DNA of 64,000 nucleotides from Arthrobacter sp. StoSoilB5 (GTDB taxonomy: Bacteria; Actinomycetota; Actinomycetes; Actinomycetales; Micrococcaceae): the NCBI RefSeq assembly GCF_019977235.1, contig NZ_AP024646.1, forward strand, positions 5,235,526 through 5,299,525, written 5' to 3'. This document shows, piece by piece, positions 1-7,349 of the stretch. The notes under the pieces are model-generated. The model had not been told where the DNA came from, ran no database searches, and worked only from the letters and a program-made list of their open reading frames with translations. The position numbers and the translations under genes are program-made. Numbering within the stretch: the first letter of the stretch is position 1; each line of letters opens with the position of its first letter.

Positions 1-186
1 CGCAGCCTTCCGGGCCAACTCCACGGCATGTCCAGCATGTTCAGTGGGCTGGAGCGTAATCTCAGGTGCGTAAGTGAGGGTGTCCTTCAGCTTTACCTGC
101 AATTTCTCAGCAAGCTCGGGCGCATTTCCCGTGCTGTTGGGATTGAAAATAATGGTGATCGCTTCAAAAGTCCGTGCAGAATCCAT
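1..186 (-). CDS. Diacylglycerol kinase family protein (5' part; cut by window edge)
   Basis: Reading leftward from an ATG at 184-186, 62 codons run off the left edge without a stop. The start has a good ribosome binding site (GAGGAG six bases upstream). The N-terminus reads as a short leader followed by AITIIFNPNSTGN, the first strand and phosphate-binding loop of the DAGK/LCB5 catalytic fold, then a helix and a His-containing segment (PTEHAGHAVELARKA) typical of the same domain. These enzymes phosphorylate diacylglycerol or related lipids. The catalytic GGDGT motif would lie outside the window, so activity cannot be judged. It is the first gene leftward of the IclR gene, same strand, with a 58-bp gap. 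Confidence 0.72.
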   Translation of the reverse strand, partial: MDSARTFEAITIIFNPNSTGNAPELAEKLQVKLKDTLTYAPEITLQPTEHAGHAVELARKAA

Positions 187-244
187 AATGTGCTCCTCGT
201 GTGTACACCCGTTTTGGTTACTGCCCATTCACCGTTGCCAGCCC

Positions 245-1036
245 CTACGACTCCCCCGGGAACCGCCCGCCAATGAGTCTGGTCATATGTTCCGCTGTCG
301 CGAGCAAAGGTTCCACCCACGCCTGGCACGTCTCCAGTGGCATCCGCAGCGTAGGGCCACTGATGGTGACTGCGCCCACCAGGGCAGCAGCTGAATCGAA
401 CACCGGCGCCGAGAGCCCGGAGGCTCCGTCTTCCCGCTCCCCCACGGTGATAGCAAAGCCATCAGCCCGCGTCTTCTTGACTGCGATCTCCAAGTCCTCC
501 GAACTGGTAATCGTGTAGTCGGTAATGGGCTCCAACGGGTCGCGGAGGACGGCCTCCATCAATTCAGGAGACCACGCGAGCAGGACCCTGCCCGCCGAAC
601 CTGCGTGGAGCGGGATGATCTTGCCAAGGTGCATCTCACGACGGAGCGCGTGACGTGTGTCGGCCATGGCAACACAGACCCGGTAGTGCTGTTCTGCCTT
701 GAAGAAGCACGCCGTTTCCCCGGTGTTGTCCCGCAACGTCTTGAGTAGCGGGCTCAGGATGTCCACCACTTCCATGCCACGCGTGGCAGGAGCGGCCCAA
801 TAGGCCATCCGCATACCGATGCGGTAAGCATCGCCCTCCCGGTCCAGGAATCCTTGCGACGTCAGGTTGGTGACCAGACGTTGCACGGTGGATGTGGGCA
901 TACCCGTGTATTCGCGAATGTCGCTCAGCTGCAGCACCGGTTTCGATAGGGAAAAAGCATCCAGGATGGACGTGATCTTGCCAAGGACAAGCAGAGGGTT
1001 GCCGTTGGCCTTCGCGGAAGCATCGGATGCTGACAT
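245..1036 (-). CDS. IclR-family transcriptional regulator
   Basis: 263 aa from the ATG at 1036; a GTG nine bases upstream is an alternative with no better ribosome binding site. The N-terminal winged helix-turn-helix (about residues 12-70: ILDAFSLSKPVLQLSDIREYTGMP, TSTVQRLVTNL) is followed by the IclR effector-binding domain (about 85-255) with the usual HAGSAGRVLLAWSP and DGFAITVGEREDG segments. Length matches the family. IclR proteins bind small acids or aromatic compounds and control nearby catabolic or transport genes. The partner gene is not obvious here: PhzF lies upstream on the same strand and the diacylglycerol kinase downstream. Confidence 0.9.
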   Translation of the reverse strand: MSASDASAKANGNPLLVLGKITSILDAFSLSKPVLQLSDIREYTGMPTSTVQRLVTNLTSQGFLDREGDAYRIGMRMAYWAAPATRGMEVVDILSPLLKTLRDNTGETACFFKAEQHYRVCVAMADTRHALRREMHLGKIIPLHAGSAGRVLLAWSPELMEAVLRDPLEPITDYTITSSEDLEIAVKKTRADGFAITVGEREDGASGLSAPVFDSAAALVGAVTISGPTLRMPLETCQAWVEPLLATAEHMTRLIGGRFPGES

Positions 1037-1091
1037 AAGTCTCACGCTAAACGCTCGCCGGAGGTGACGCCAATCCCCGGGCCGTTTAGAG

Positions 1092-1943
1092 CTACAGCAG
1101 CACGGTGCCCTGGATGCAAGTAGCCGATGCCCCGCCGATCCAGATGTCCCCGTCCTCAGCCTTCACATGGATCCGACCCGCCCTGCCCAGGGCCGTGCCC
1201 TGCGCCGCCATATATTGTTCAGGCGCCCGGCCGCTGCCGATCAGCCACTGCGCTGCACCGGCGTTGAAACTGCCAGTCACGGGATCTTCCACCATGGCGT
1301 CGCCGGGAATGAAGGTCCGCACCTCAAAGTCGACGTCGGAACCTGGCTCGTGTGGGCCGATCACCCCGACCTTGAGGTCACCCATCGCCACCAGATCCGG
1401 TTCAATCGCCAGGACCTGTTCTGCAGACTCGAGTAGGACACCAACCCACTCCGGGCCATTTACCAGCCATGATGCGTCCAGCAAGGAGTCCTCCGGAAGC
1501 CTAAGACCGGCTGCCAGCTGGGAACGAACGGCAGCGTCCACGGCCTCGAAGCGGGTCAGTGGTGGTGCAGCAAAAGCCAGCCTGCCGGCGTCGTTCTTCA
1601 CCCGGACCAAACCTGCGCCGCATTCCTGCACCAGCACGCCGTCCGTCTTTGGTTCTCCCCCGGCCTGCAGCCAGGTGTGAGCGGAACCAAGGGTTGGGTG
1701 CCCAGCGAACGGGAACTCCTCGCTGCCCGTGAAGATACGCACGCGGTAATCGGCACGCGGATCCGTGGGAGGAAGAAGGAAAGTGGTCTCGGAGAGGTTG
1801 GTCCAGTTGGCGAAGTGCTGCATCGCCTCGCTGCTTAGGCCCTCTGCGTCAACCACAACTGCGAGGGGATTACCGCCATACGGCTGGGCAGAGAAGACGT
1901 CAACCTGGTGGAACGGTCGGATACGCAAGGATTCTGAAGTCAC
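1092..1943 (-). CDS. PhzF-family isomerase-like protein
   Basis: 283 aa, GTG start. The N-terminus FHQVDVFSAQPYGGNPLAVVVDAEGL and the conserved NLSETTFLLPP and FPFAGHPTLGSAHTWL segments are diagnostic of the PhzF/diaminopimelate-epimerase-like fold; the Glu in NLSET corresponds to the catalytic Glu of PhzF. A second half-repeat carries GSFNAGAAQWLIGSGR. Members isomerise trans-2,3-dihydro-3-hydroxyanthranilate in phenazine makers, but most housekeeping homologues have unknown substrates, and no phenazine genes are nearby. Single gene, transcribed leftward, 55 bp from the IclR start. Confidence 0.93.
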   Translation of the reverse strand: MTSESLRIRPFHQVDVFSAQPYGGNPLAVVVDAEGLSSEAMQHFANWTNLSETTFLLPPTDPRADYRVRIFTGSEEFPFAGHPTLGSAHTWLQAGGEPKTDGVLVQECGAGLVRVKNDAGRLAFAAPPLTRFEAVDAAVRSQLAAGLRLPEDSLLDASWLVNGPEWVGVLLESAEQVLAIEPDLVAMGDLKVGVIGPHEPGSDVDFEVRTFIPGDAMVEDPVTGSFNAGAAQWLIGSGRAPEQYMAAQGTALGRAGRIHVKAEDGDIWIGGASATCIQGTVLL

Positions 1944-1998
1944 CGCTGCAGGCTATCACTGGGTGGTCGGCCAACCGCGTGTCTGCGAAACTACGAGC

Positions 1999-2427
1999 AT
2001 GGCAGAGAACAAGACCCAGCCCACGGGCATGTCCGTGGATGAATTCCTGTCCGCTGTGGAGCCCCCTGGCCGGCGCGCCGATGGGTTGGAGCTGCGGAGG
2101 ATGATGCAGGAGATCACTGGTAAGGAAGGGGTCATGTGGGGGCCGACGATCGTGGGTTTCGGCAGCTACCACTACAAATACGAGAGTGGACGCGAAGGTG
2201 ACTCCGCCGCCGTCGGTTTCTCACCGCGCAAGGCTAACCTGGCACTTTATGGCCTCACCTACGGCCCCGATGCCGATCGGCTGCTTCCCGAGTTGGGCAA
2301 GCACAAGACCGGAGCCGCATGTTTGTACATCAACCGGCTGGACGACGTGGACCGTGAGGTTCTCGCAGAGATGATCCGGGCGGGCTACCAACACGTCATG
2401 TCGGAGCTCCACACACCGTCCCCCTAA
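1999..2427 (+). CDS. DUF1801 domain protein
   Basis: 142 aa starting MAENKTQPTGMSVDEF; this ATG is preferred to upstream in-frame starts because those would run through the PhzF gene on the other strand. The DUF1801 (YdhG/YjhX-like) signature is clear: MSVDEFLSAVEPPGRRADGLELRRMMQEITG, then MWGPTIVGFGSYHYKY and FSPRKANLALYG. Members are small soluble alpha/beta proteins of unknown function. It is divergent from phzF and convergent with rplI, with a bidirectional hairpin between. Confidence 0.9.
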   Translation: MAENKTQPTGMSVDEFLSAVEPPGRRADGLELRRMMQEITGKEGVMWGPTIVGFGSYHYKYESGREGDSAAVGFSPRKANLALYGLTYGPDADRLLPELGKHKTGAACLYINRLDDVDREVLAEMIRAGYQHVMSELHTPSP

Positions 2428-2430
2428 GCA

Positions 2431-2469
2431 AAGGACCCCCACCACCGGAAACCGGTGACGGGGGTCCTT
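2431..2469. terminator. Bidirectional terminator between DUF1801 and rplI
   Basis: AAGGACCCCC (2431-2440) pairs with GGGGGTCCTT (2460-2469); the loop contains a nested ACCGGAAACCGGT palindrome. It lies between two convergent genes, so it probably ends transcription from both sides. Confidence 0.85.
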
Positions 2470-2484
2470 CTAAGCAGTCAGAGA

Positions 2485-2937
2485 CTACTTCCCTGCAACG
2501 ACCTCGAGGTCGATAACAGCGGAAACATCCTCGTGCAGGCGAACGTTGGCCTGGTACGAACCGACAGACTTGATGTGGTTCGGCAGTTCAACGTTGCGCT
2601 TGTCGATGGCACCGAGGCCAGCGGCCTCAACGGCAGCAGCGACATCAGCAGGCTTGACGGTGCCGAAGAGACGACCAGACTCGCCGGCCTTCACCTCGAG
2701 CTTGACCTTCTTGGAGGACAGAGCCTGAGCCTGTGCCTGTGCAGCTTCAACAGAAGCGTGGGCACGAGCAGCGCGGGCAGCCTTGATGGACTCAACCTGC
2801 TTCTCGCCACCCTTGGTCCAGGTCAGAGCGAAGCCGCGGGGCAGCAGGAAGTTACGTGCGTAACCGTCCTTGACCTCGACAACGTCGCCAGCAGCACCGA
2901 GACCGGTTACTTCGTGGGTCAGAATGAGCTTTGCCAT
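2485..2937 (-). CDS. rplI: 50S ribosomal protein L9
   Basis: 150 aa. The N-terminal RNA-binding domain [37 protein letters not shown] is the L9 signature; a long connecting helix rich in Ala/Gln/Lys follows, and the C-terminal domain ends [11 protein letters not shown]9 binds 23S rRNA at the base of the L1 stalk. Last gene of the rpsF-ssb-rpsR-rplI operon, 18 bp after rpsR, followed by the terminator at 2431-2469. Confidence 0.98.
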   Translation of the reverse strand: MAKLILTHEVTGLGAAGDVVEVKDGYARNFLLPRGFALTWTKGGEKQVESIKAARAARAHASVEAAQAQAQALSSKKVKLEVKAGESGRLFGTVKPADVAAAVEAAGLGAIDKRNVELPNHIKSVGSYQANVRLHEDVSAVIDLEVVAGK

Positions 2938-2955
2938 GTTAGTTAATCCCTTCCC

Positions 2956-3195
2956 TTAGCCGCGGCCAGCGCCGGAGTAAGGCAGCAGAGCAACTTCGCG
3001 GGCGTTCTTGATTGCCTGGGCGATCTTGCGCTGTTCCTGAACGGTAACGCCAGTAACGCGACGAGCGCGGATCTTTCCGCGGTCGGAGATGAACTTGCGC
3101 AGCAGTGCTACGTCCTTGTAGTCGATGACAGTGATGTCAGCGGCCTTCAAGGGGTTGGACTTTGGTTTGGGCTTACGGAGTTCAGCCTTAGCCAT
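2956..3195 (-). CDS. rpsR: 30S ribosomal protein S18
   Basis: 79 aa: [42 protein letters not shown] and the [31 protein letters not shown] core are typical of S18. It pairs with S6 in the 30S platform. The usual zinc-binding cysteines of the C+ form are absent, so this is a C- type S18. Preceded by GGAGCT just upstream of the ATG. Operon partner of rpsF, ssb and rplI. Confidence 0.97.
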   Translation of the reverse strand: MAKAELRKPKPKSNPLKAADITVIDYKDVALLRKFISDRGKIRARRVTGVTVQEQRKIAQAIKNAREVALLPYSGAGRG

Positions 3196-3322
3196 CGTGG
3201 AGCTCCTTTTCTATGGAGCCCGTGGATATTGATCCACGGGATGGTGGTGTTCGACGGCGGTAGTCGCCCGGGTGCCTCGCGGCAGTCCCGGCGGGTTCCG
3301 GCGTCGGACTTTTTCTTTGTGT

Positions 3323-3913
3323 TTAGAAGGGAGGTTCGGAATCCGGGCCGTTGCCCCAGCCGCCTGCATTACTGACACCGGGCGTAGCCCAAGGGTCATC
3401 CTGCTGTGCGGGCTGGTTGCCGCCCCAGTTTCCACCGGAGTTGCCGCCCTGGCTTGCACCAGCTGCAGCGCCTCCTCCAAAGCCACCGGCGTTACCGCCA
3501 CCGAAGCCACCCTGGCCACCGTTTCCGGCGCCGAACTGGCCACCGGAGCGCTGGGTACGGTTGACTTTGGCGTTCGCGTAACGCAGGCTCGGACCGATTT
3601 CATCGACCTCGAGCTCGATAACGGTGCGCTTCTCGCCTTCCTTGGTTTCGTAGGAACGGCTCTTCAAACGGCCGGAAACAATGACGCGCATGCCCTTTGT
3701 GAGGGACTCGGCCACGTTCTCGGCAGCTTCGCGCCAGACGGAAGCGCGGAGGAACAGGGTTTCCCCGTCCTTCCACTCATTCGACTGACGGTCAAAGGTC
3801 CGGGGAGTAGAAGCGATGGTGAAGTTCGCTACTGCTGAGCCAGACGGGGTGAACCGCAGCTCCGGGTCATTGGTGAGATTACCGATGACCGTAATAGTGG
3901 TTTCGCCTGCCAT
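3323..3913 (-). CDS. ssb: Single-stranded DNA-binding protein
   Basis: 196 aa. Residues 1-110 form the OB fold ([49 protein letters not shown]). A long Gly/Gln/Asn-rich linker (about 120-180) follows, and the protein ends in the acidic tip DSEPPF that recruits replication and repair partners. It sits between rpsF and rpsR, as usual in actinobacteria. It coats single-stranded DNA during replication. Confidence 0.97.
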   Translation of the reverse strand: MAGETTITVIGNLTNDPELRFTPSGSAVANFTIASTPRTFDRQSNEWKDGETLFLRASVWREAAENVAESLTKGMRVIVSGRLKSRSYETKEGEKRTVIELEVDEIGPSLRYANAKVNRTQRSGGQFGAGNGGQGGFGGGNAGGFGGGAAAGASQGGNSGGNWGGNQPAQQDDPWATPGVSNAGGWGNGPDSEPPF

Positions 3914-3963
3914 CTACTGCCTCCTTGTTCGTTCCTGCGGTGTAAAGATCTGGAAGGGGCTGA

Positions 3964-4269
3964 TTACTCAGCAACGACCTTCTGGTCTTCGGGGCGGATG
4001 ATCTTGGTGCGCATGATCGTCTCGTTAAGAGACAGCTGGCGGTCAAGTTCCTTGGCGGTAGCCGGCTCAGCGGTGAAGTTCACCACTGCGTAGATACCTT
4101 CGGACTTCTTCTTGATGTCGTATGCCAGACGGCGACGGCCCCAGATGTCAACCTTTTCGATGGTTCCACCATCGGTGGTGATGACATTGAGGAACTTCTG
4201 AAGCGACGGCTCTACGGTACGCTCTTCGACCTCGGGGTCGATGATTACCATCAATTCGTAAGGACGCAT
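3964..4269 (-). CDS. rpsF: 30S ribosomal protein S6
   Basis: 101 aa from [17 protein letters not shown]. The ATG at 4269 is chosen over an in-frame GTG at 4281 because the AGGAGG ribosome binding site (4282-4287) lies a proper distance from the ATG and abuts the GTG. The ferredoxin-like fold of S6 is recognisable, including [23 protein letters not shown]. First gene of the rpsF-ssb-rpsR-rplI operon. Confidence 0.97.
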   Translation of the reverse strand: MRPYELMVIIDPEVEERTVEPSLQKFLNVITTDGGTIEKVDIWGRRRLAYDIKKKSEGIYAVVNFTAEPATAKELDRQLSLNETIMRTKIIRPEDQKVVAE

Positions 4270-4298
4270 ATGTGAACCCACCTCCTTTGGGCTAAGCG

Positions 4299-4317
4299 GT
4301 TACGGTATTTCCGTAAC
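4299..4317 (-). promoter_or_regulatory. Hairpin in the rpsF leader
   Basis: GTTACGG (4299-4305) and CCGTAAC (4311-4317) form a 7-bp stem with a 5-base loop, 30 bases upstream of rpsF. S6:S18 autoregulatory leader motifs occupy this position in many bacteria. I see a hairpin, not a proven match to that motif. Confidence 0.35.
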
Positions 4318-4520
4318 AGGAGGTTCATTTGCGATGCTGTGGCTCACTCCCCCGCCGAAGACTCGGAAGGAGGGCGCAACACAGACTTCAATATCTTAGT
4401 GCATCTCCTGCACTCAAAGCTATTCGGTGGTGTGTTGGACCGAAACCTGCCAGTCGCCGTATGTGGATAACTGAGCCGGGGAGCGAACGTGCCTGCTCCC
4501 ACCGAGAGCCGCAAACGACA

Positions 4521-4555
4521 AAACCCCTGGAAGATCATTGACCTTCCAGGGGTTT
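4521..4555 (-). terminator. Terminator, probably of tRNA-Leu before IS insertion
   Basis: AAACCCCTGGAAG (4521-4533) pairs with CTTCCAGGGGTTT (4543-4555); leftward transcripts would end in TTTTGT. No gene ends here now, but removing the IS481 element and one copy of its target duplication places the hairpin directly after the 3' end of tRNA-Leu. Confidence 0.75.
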
Positions 4556-4571
4556 CCTGTGCGCGGAGGGG
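4556..4571 (+). repeat. Left copy of 16-bp target duplication (CCTGTGCGCGGAGGGG)
   Basis: Identical to 5925-5940 on the other side of the IS481 element; the match stops at both edges. The right copy overlaps the last 12 bases of tRNA-Leu, so this left copy is a fragment of the tRNA 3' end. Sixteen bases is at or just above the long end of what I know for IS481 elements. Confidence 0.85.
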
Positions 4572-5924
4572 TGTGTGATTTCAGGACATCGTTTACACAT
4601 GTGGCGGGACATCCTTGACAGTGCCTGTGGCGGGACATCGTCGACACTGCCGGCATGTCGCGGGACATAGACGACACATGCCCTGATGGGCTGGGCCATG
4701 TCGAAGAACAAGGTCATCGTCCTGGCCGTCCTTGAGGGCGGAATGTCCAAAACCGAAACCGCCCGCCGCTACGGCGTCAGCCGGCAATGGGTGCACGAAC
4801 TCCTTCGCCGCCACGCCGAGGCCGGCGAAGCGGGCCTCTCGCCCCGGTCCAGGCGCCCCCGCCGCAGCCCACAGGCGACCAGCCCTGCCATCCGGGACCG
4901 CGTACTTGCCCTGCGGCAGCGCCTCGCCGCCGAGGGCCTTGACGCAGGCGCGGAAACCATCGCCAGCCATCTTGAACTGGAAGGGTGCAGGCCGCCGGCC
5001 TCGAGCACCATTCATAGAATCCTGCGCCAGGCCGGAACCGTCACCCCGGAACCCCACAAGCGCCCCCGCTCCTCGCTGCGGCGCTTCGAAGCGCACCAGC
5101 CCAACGAGACCTGGCAATCCGACTTCACCCACTGGGCCCTGGCCGACGGAACCGACACCGAGATCCTGAACTTCCTCGATGACCACTCCCGCTACCTGCT
5201 GCACTGCACCGCCCACCGCCGGGTTACCGGCCCCATCGTGGTCAACGCGTTCCTCGACGCAGGCAGCGAACACGGGCTCCCGGCCTCAACCCTGACCGAT
5301 AACGGCATGGTCTACACCACCCGCCTGGCTGGCGGGAAGGGCGGCCGGAACGCCTTCGAAACCCTCATAGCTTCGCTCGGCATCACGCAGAAGAACGGCC
5401 ACCCAGGCCATCCCCAAACCCAAGGCAAAATCGAGCGATTCCACCAGACCCTGAAAAAATGGCTTGCCGGGCAGCCTCGCGCCCACACCCTCGACGGCCT
5501 GAACGACCAGCTCGCGAAGTTCAGGCAGATCTACAACCACGAACGCCCGCACCGTGCCCTGAACCGGCGCACACCGGCCACCGCCTACAACGCCGCCCCC
5601 AAAGCCGCCCCGAAGCTCGCCATCCAAGGCGACCACTGGCGGACCCGCACCGACCGAGTCGATGCCGATGGGAAAGTCTCACTCCGCTACGCCGGACGCC
5701 TCCGCCACCTGGGCATCGGTCGACTCCACAAGCACAAACGAGTGATCCTGCTCGGCCACGAAGAACACGTCCTGACCATCGAACACGGAACCGGTGAAGT
5801 CCTCGCGGAGTTCACAATCAACCCAGACCGCGGCTACCAGAAAAAACAAAACACCCCCGGTCCGAAGACCGGGGGTGTCAATGATGTCCCGACACATCCG
5901 TAAAGGATGTCCCGCTACATCACA
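4572..5924 (+). mobile_element. IS481-family insertion sequence
   Basis: About 1.35 kb bounded by 16-bp direct repeats. The ends are imperfect inverted repeats of nearly 50 bp: the left starts TGTGTGATTTCAGG and the right, read inward, starts TGTGATGTAGCGGG. The left end carries four spaced copies of a GGGACAT-type motif (near 4584, 4608, 4634, 4669) and the right end two inverted copies, which look like transposase binding sites. A single DDE transposase fills the interior. It appears intact. Confidence 0.88.
4698..5903 (+). CDS. IS481-family DDE transposase
   Basis: 401 aa from MSKNKVIVLAVLEGGMSKTE; an in-frame ATG four codons upstream is possible. An N-terminal helix-turn-helix (about 12-45, SKTETARRYGVSRQWVHELLRRH) is followed by an integrase-core rve domain with DDE residues: Asp in WQSDFTHW, Asp in LTDNGMVYT, Glu in QGKIERFHQTLKKWL. 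The C-terminus has the NHERPHRALNRRTPATAY segment typical of IS481/IS3-type transposases. No frameshift is seen, so it should be active. Confidence 0.95.
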   Translation: MSKNKVIVLAVLEGGMSKTETARRYGVSRQWVHELLRRHAEAGEAGLSPRSRRPRRSPQATSPAIRDRVLALRQRLAAEGLDAGAETIASHLELEGCRPPASSTIHRILRQAGTVTPEPHKRPRSSLRRFEAHQPNETWQSDFTHWALADGTDTEILNFLDDHSRYLLHCTAHRRVTGPIVVNAFLDAGSEHGLPASTLTDNGMVYTTRLAGGKGGRNAFETLIASLGITQKNGHPGHPQTQGKIERFHQTLKKWLAGQPRAHTLDGLNDQLAKFRQIYNHERPHRALNRRTPATAYNAAPKAAPKLAIQGDHWRTRTDRVDADGKVSLRYAGRLRHLGIGRLHKHKRVILLGHEEHVLTIEHGTGEVLAEFTINPDRGYQKKQNTPGPKTGGVNDVPTHP

Positions 5925-5940
5925 CCTGTGCGCGGAGGGG
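5925..5940 (+). repeat. Right copy of 16-bp target duplication
   Basis: CCTGTGCGCGGAGGGG, same as 4556-4571. Bases 5929-5940 belong to the tRNA-Leu acceptor and T-arm 3' side, so the element inserted without destroying the tRNA. Confidence 0.85.
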
Positions 5941-6011
5941 GACTTGAACCCCCACCCCCTTTCGAGGACTAGCACCTCAAGCTAGCGCGTCTGCCATTCC
6001 GCCACCCGCGC
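5929..6011 (-). tRNA. tRNA-Leu (anticodon GAG)
   Basis: Read leftward it folds as a class II tRNA. The acceptor stem GCGCGGG (6005-6011) pairs with the 3' strand TCCGCGC ending beside discriminator A at 5929. The anticodon arm is CTAGC-TTGAGGT-GCTAG, giving anticodon GAG (reads CUC). A variable arm follows, then the T-loop GTTCAAGTC. CCA is not encoded. The IS481 element begins four bases past the 3' end, so transcripts now read into the IS before reaching the old terminator at 4521-4555. Confidence 0.96.
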
Positions 6012-6145
6012 AGGGTGATCGGAGAAAGAGTGTTTCGTTTTTCTCCGTAACAGCGACAAAGACACTAACACGAGGATGCCCATTCCGTGGATTCCTGCGT
6101 CCCAATCCCCCGGATCAAAGGAGAAACTCGGGCTAGGGTGGGGCC

Positions 6146-6805
6146 ATGAACAACGTCAGAGTCAGACGCAGCCGTTTGCGTTTCGTTGTCATGGTGGCAG
6201 CCGGCGCCGCAGCCTTCGTGGCCACGGGCATCGCAGGCAGCTGGGTCGATGCAACGGCCGTCGGCTGGGCCACGGCCGCACTGATCTATGTTGGATGGGT
6301 GTGGCTGGTGATAGCGCGGATGGATCCAGCCGAGACCCAGCAACACGCGACGTCCGAGGACCCGTCCCGTGGGGTCACTGACGTGCTGATCCTCGTCGCA
6401 AACCTGGCCAGCATCGCCGCCGCTGCCGCGGTGATCGTCAACTCGCACACTGAAGGAGCGGACACGCGCTTCTACTCGGCCGCGCTCTCCCTGGCGTGCG
6501 TAGCCCTGTCCTGGATGCTGGTCCAAACGCTCTTCACCCTGCGCTATGCCGAGCTCTACTACAGCCCTGAAGCCGATGCCGGTGGTGAAGTGGGCGGCAT
6601 CAGTTTTAACCAGGATCGCCCACCGCAGTACACGGACTTCGCCTACCTCGCCACCAGCCTGGGCATGACGTACCAGGTCTCAGACACCAATCTGGGCAAC
6701 CACAAGATCCGGCTTGAGGCCCTAAAGCACAGCCTTCTTTCGTACCTGTTCGGCACAGTCATCCTGGCCGTCACCATCAACCTCGTTATTGGCTTGGCCC
6801 AGTAG
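6146..6805 (+). CDS. DUF1345 integral membrane protein
   Basis: 219 aa with about five hydrophobic segments (near 13-30, 40-58, 77-97, 110-128, 195-217). The conserved segments SWMLVQTLFTLRYAELYY and PPQYTDFAYLATSLGMTYQVSD match DUF1345. Function unknown. Separated from tRNA-Leu by a 130-bp gap and followed by another small exported or membrane protein on the same strand. Confidence 0.85.
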   Translation: MNNVRVRRSRLRFVVMVAAGAAAFVATGIAGSWVDATAVGWATAALIYVGWVWLVIARMDPAETQQHATSEDPSRGVTDVLILVANLASIAAAAAVIVNSHTEGADTRFYSAALSLACVALSWMLVQTLFTLRYAELYYSPEADAGGEVGGISFNQDRPPQYTDFAYLATSLGMTYQVSDTNLGNHKIRLEALKHSLLSYLFGTVILAVTINLVIGLAQ

Positions 6806-6865
6806 CCCACACCGCCGCCCAAGAAGCCCAGTTCCCGGTGGCGTGCCAGGCGTAGGCTACTTGCC

Positions 6866-7288
6866 ATGAAGCCCCGGCTGATTTGGGTTGCCGCGATCAT
6901 TCTGGTGGCCGCGATCGGCGGCGTGGTGTGGTTCGCAGTGGACAAGTCGCGCGTGTGCCCTGCCATTGGGAGCGCCACACCGATCGAGCTGAAGATAGTC
7001 TCCGCGCCAAGCCGCGTCCAGGCGTGTTTCGGAGAAAACTGCACGCCCCGGCCCCTCCAGCAGCAGACGGATGGCCGCTGGCTCGTTCCTCAGGAGCCTC
7101 CATACCTCGCTGCCGAGCAGACAACCTCCCCGCCCAGCGTGCTGGCCAAGGTTCGCGTTGTGGTCAAGGAGTCAGGCAAACGCCAGCGGGACGCCGTCTT
7201 CGACATCCCTGCGATTCCGGGTGTTCCGAACACTACTGGCGCAGAATGCCCCGGACCCATCCAGTACCTCCCCGTTGAGGTGCCTTAA
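6866..7288 (+). CDS. Membrane-anchored hypothetical protein
   Basis: 140 aa. One N-terminal hydrophobic segment (about 6-26, LIWVAAIILVAAIGGVVWFAV) follows two positive residues, so it is a signal anchor or signal peptide with a small extracytoplasmic domain. Four Cys (CPA, ACFGENC, ECPG) could form disulfides. I do not recognise the family. 60 bp after the DUF1345 gene and followed by a strong hairpin. Confidence 0.7.
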   Translation: MKPRLIWVAAIILVAAIGGVVWFAVDKSRVCPAIGSATPIELKIVSAPSRVQACFGENCTPRPLQQQTDGRWLVPQEPPYLAAEQTTSPPSVLAKVRVVVKESGKRQRDAVFDIPAIPGVPNTTGAECPGPIQYLPVEVP

Positions 7289-7297
7289 TCACGAAAA

Positions 7298-7334
7298 GGG
7301 GCAGCCGCCGTCGAACGCTGACGGCGGCTGCCCC
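7298..7334. terminator. Bidirectional terminator
   Basis: A perfect 15-bp stem, GGGGCAGCCGCCGTC (7298-7312) with GACGGCGGCTGCCCC (7320-7334), loop of seven bases. It sits between convergent genes ending at 7288 and 7350. Confidence 0.93.
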
Positions 7335-7349
7335 GAACGAAAAGGACGC

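Noticed and set aside
1092..1943. Phenazine biosynthesis locus
   Set aside because: Only the PhzF-family gene is present; such genes are common without any phenazine pathway.
4462..4470. Isolated perfect DnaA box TGTGGATAA upstream of rpsF
   Set aside because: A single 9-mer is expected by chance now and then; no neighbours at regular spacing and no AT-rich DNA.
4593..5273. 226-codon minus-strand frame inside the transposase gene
   Set aside because: Shadow of the high-GC transposase frame; sequence is Gly/Ala/Val-rich without a family pattern.
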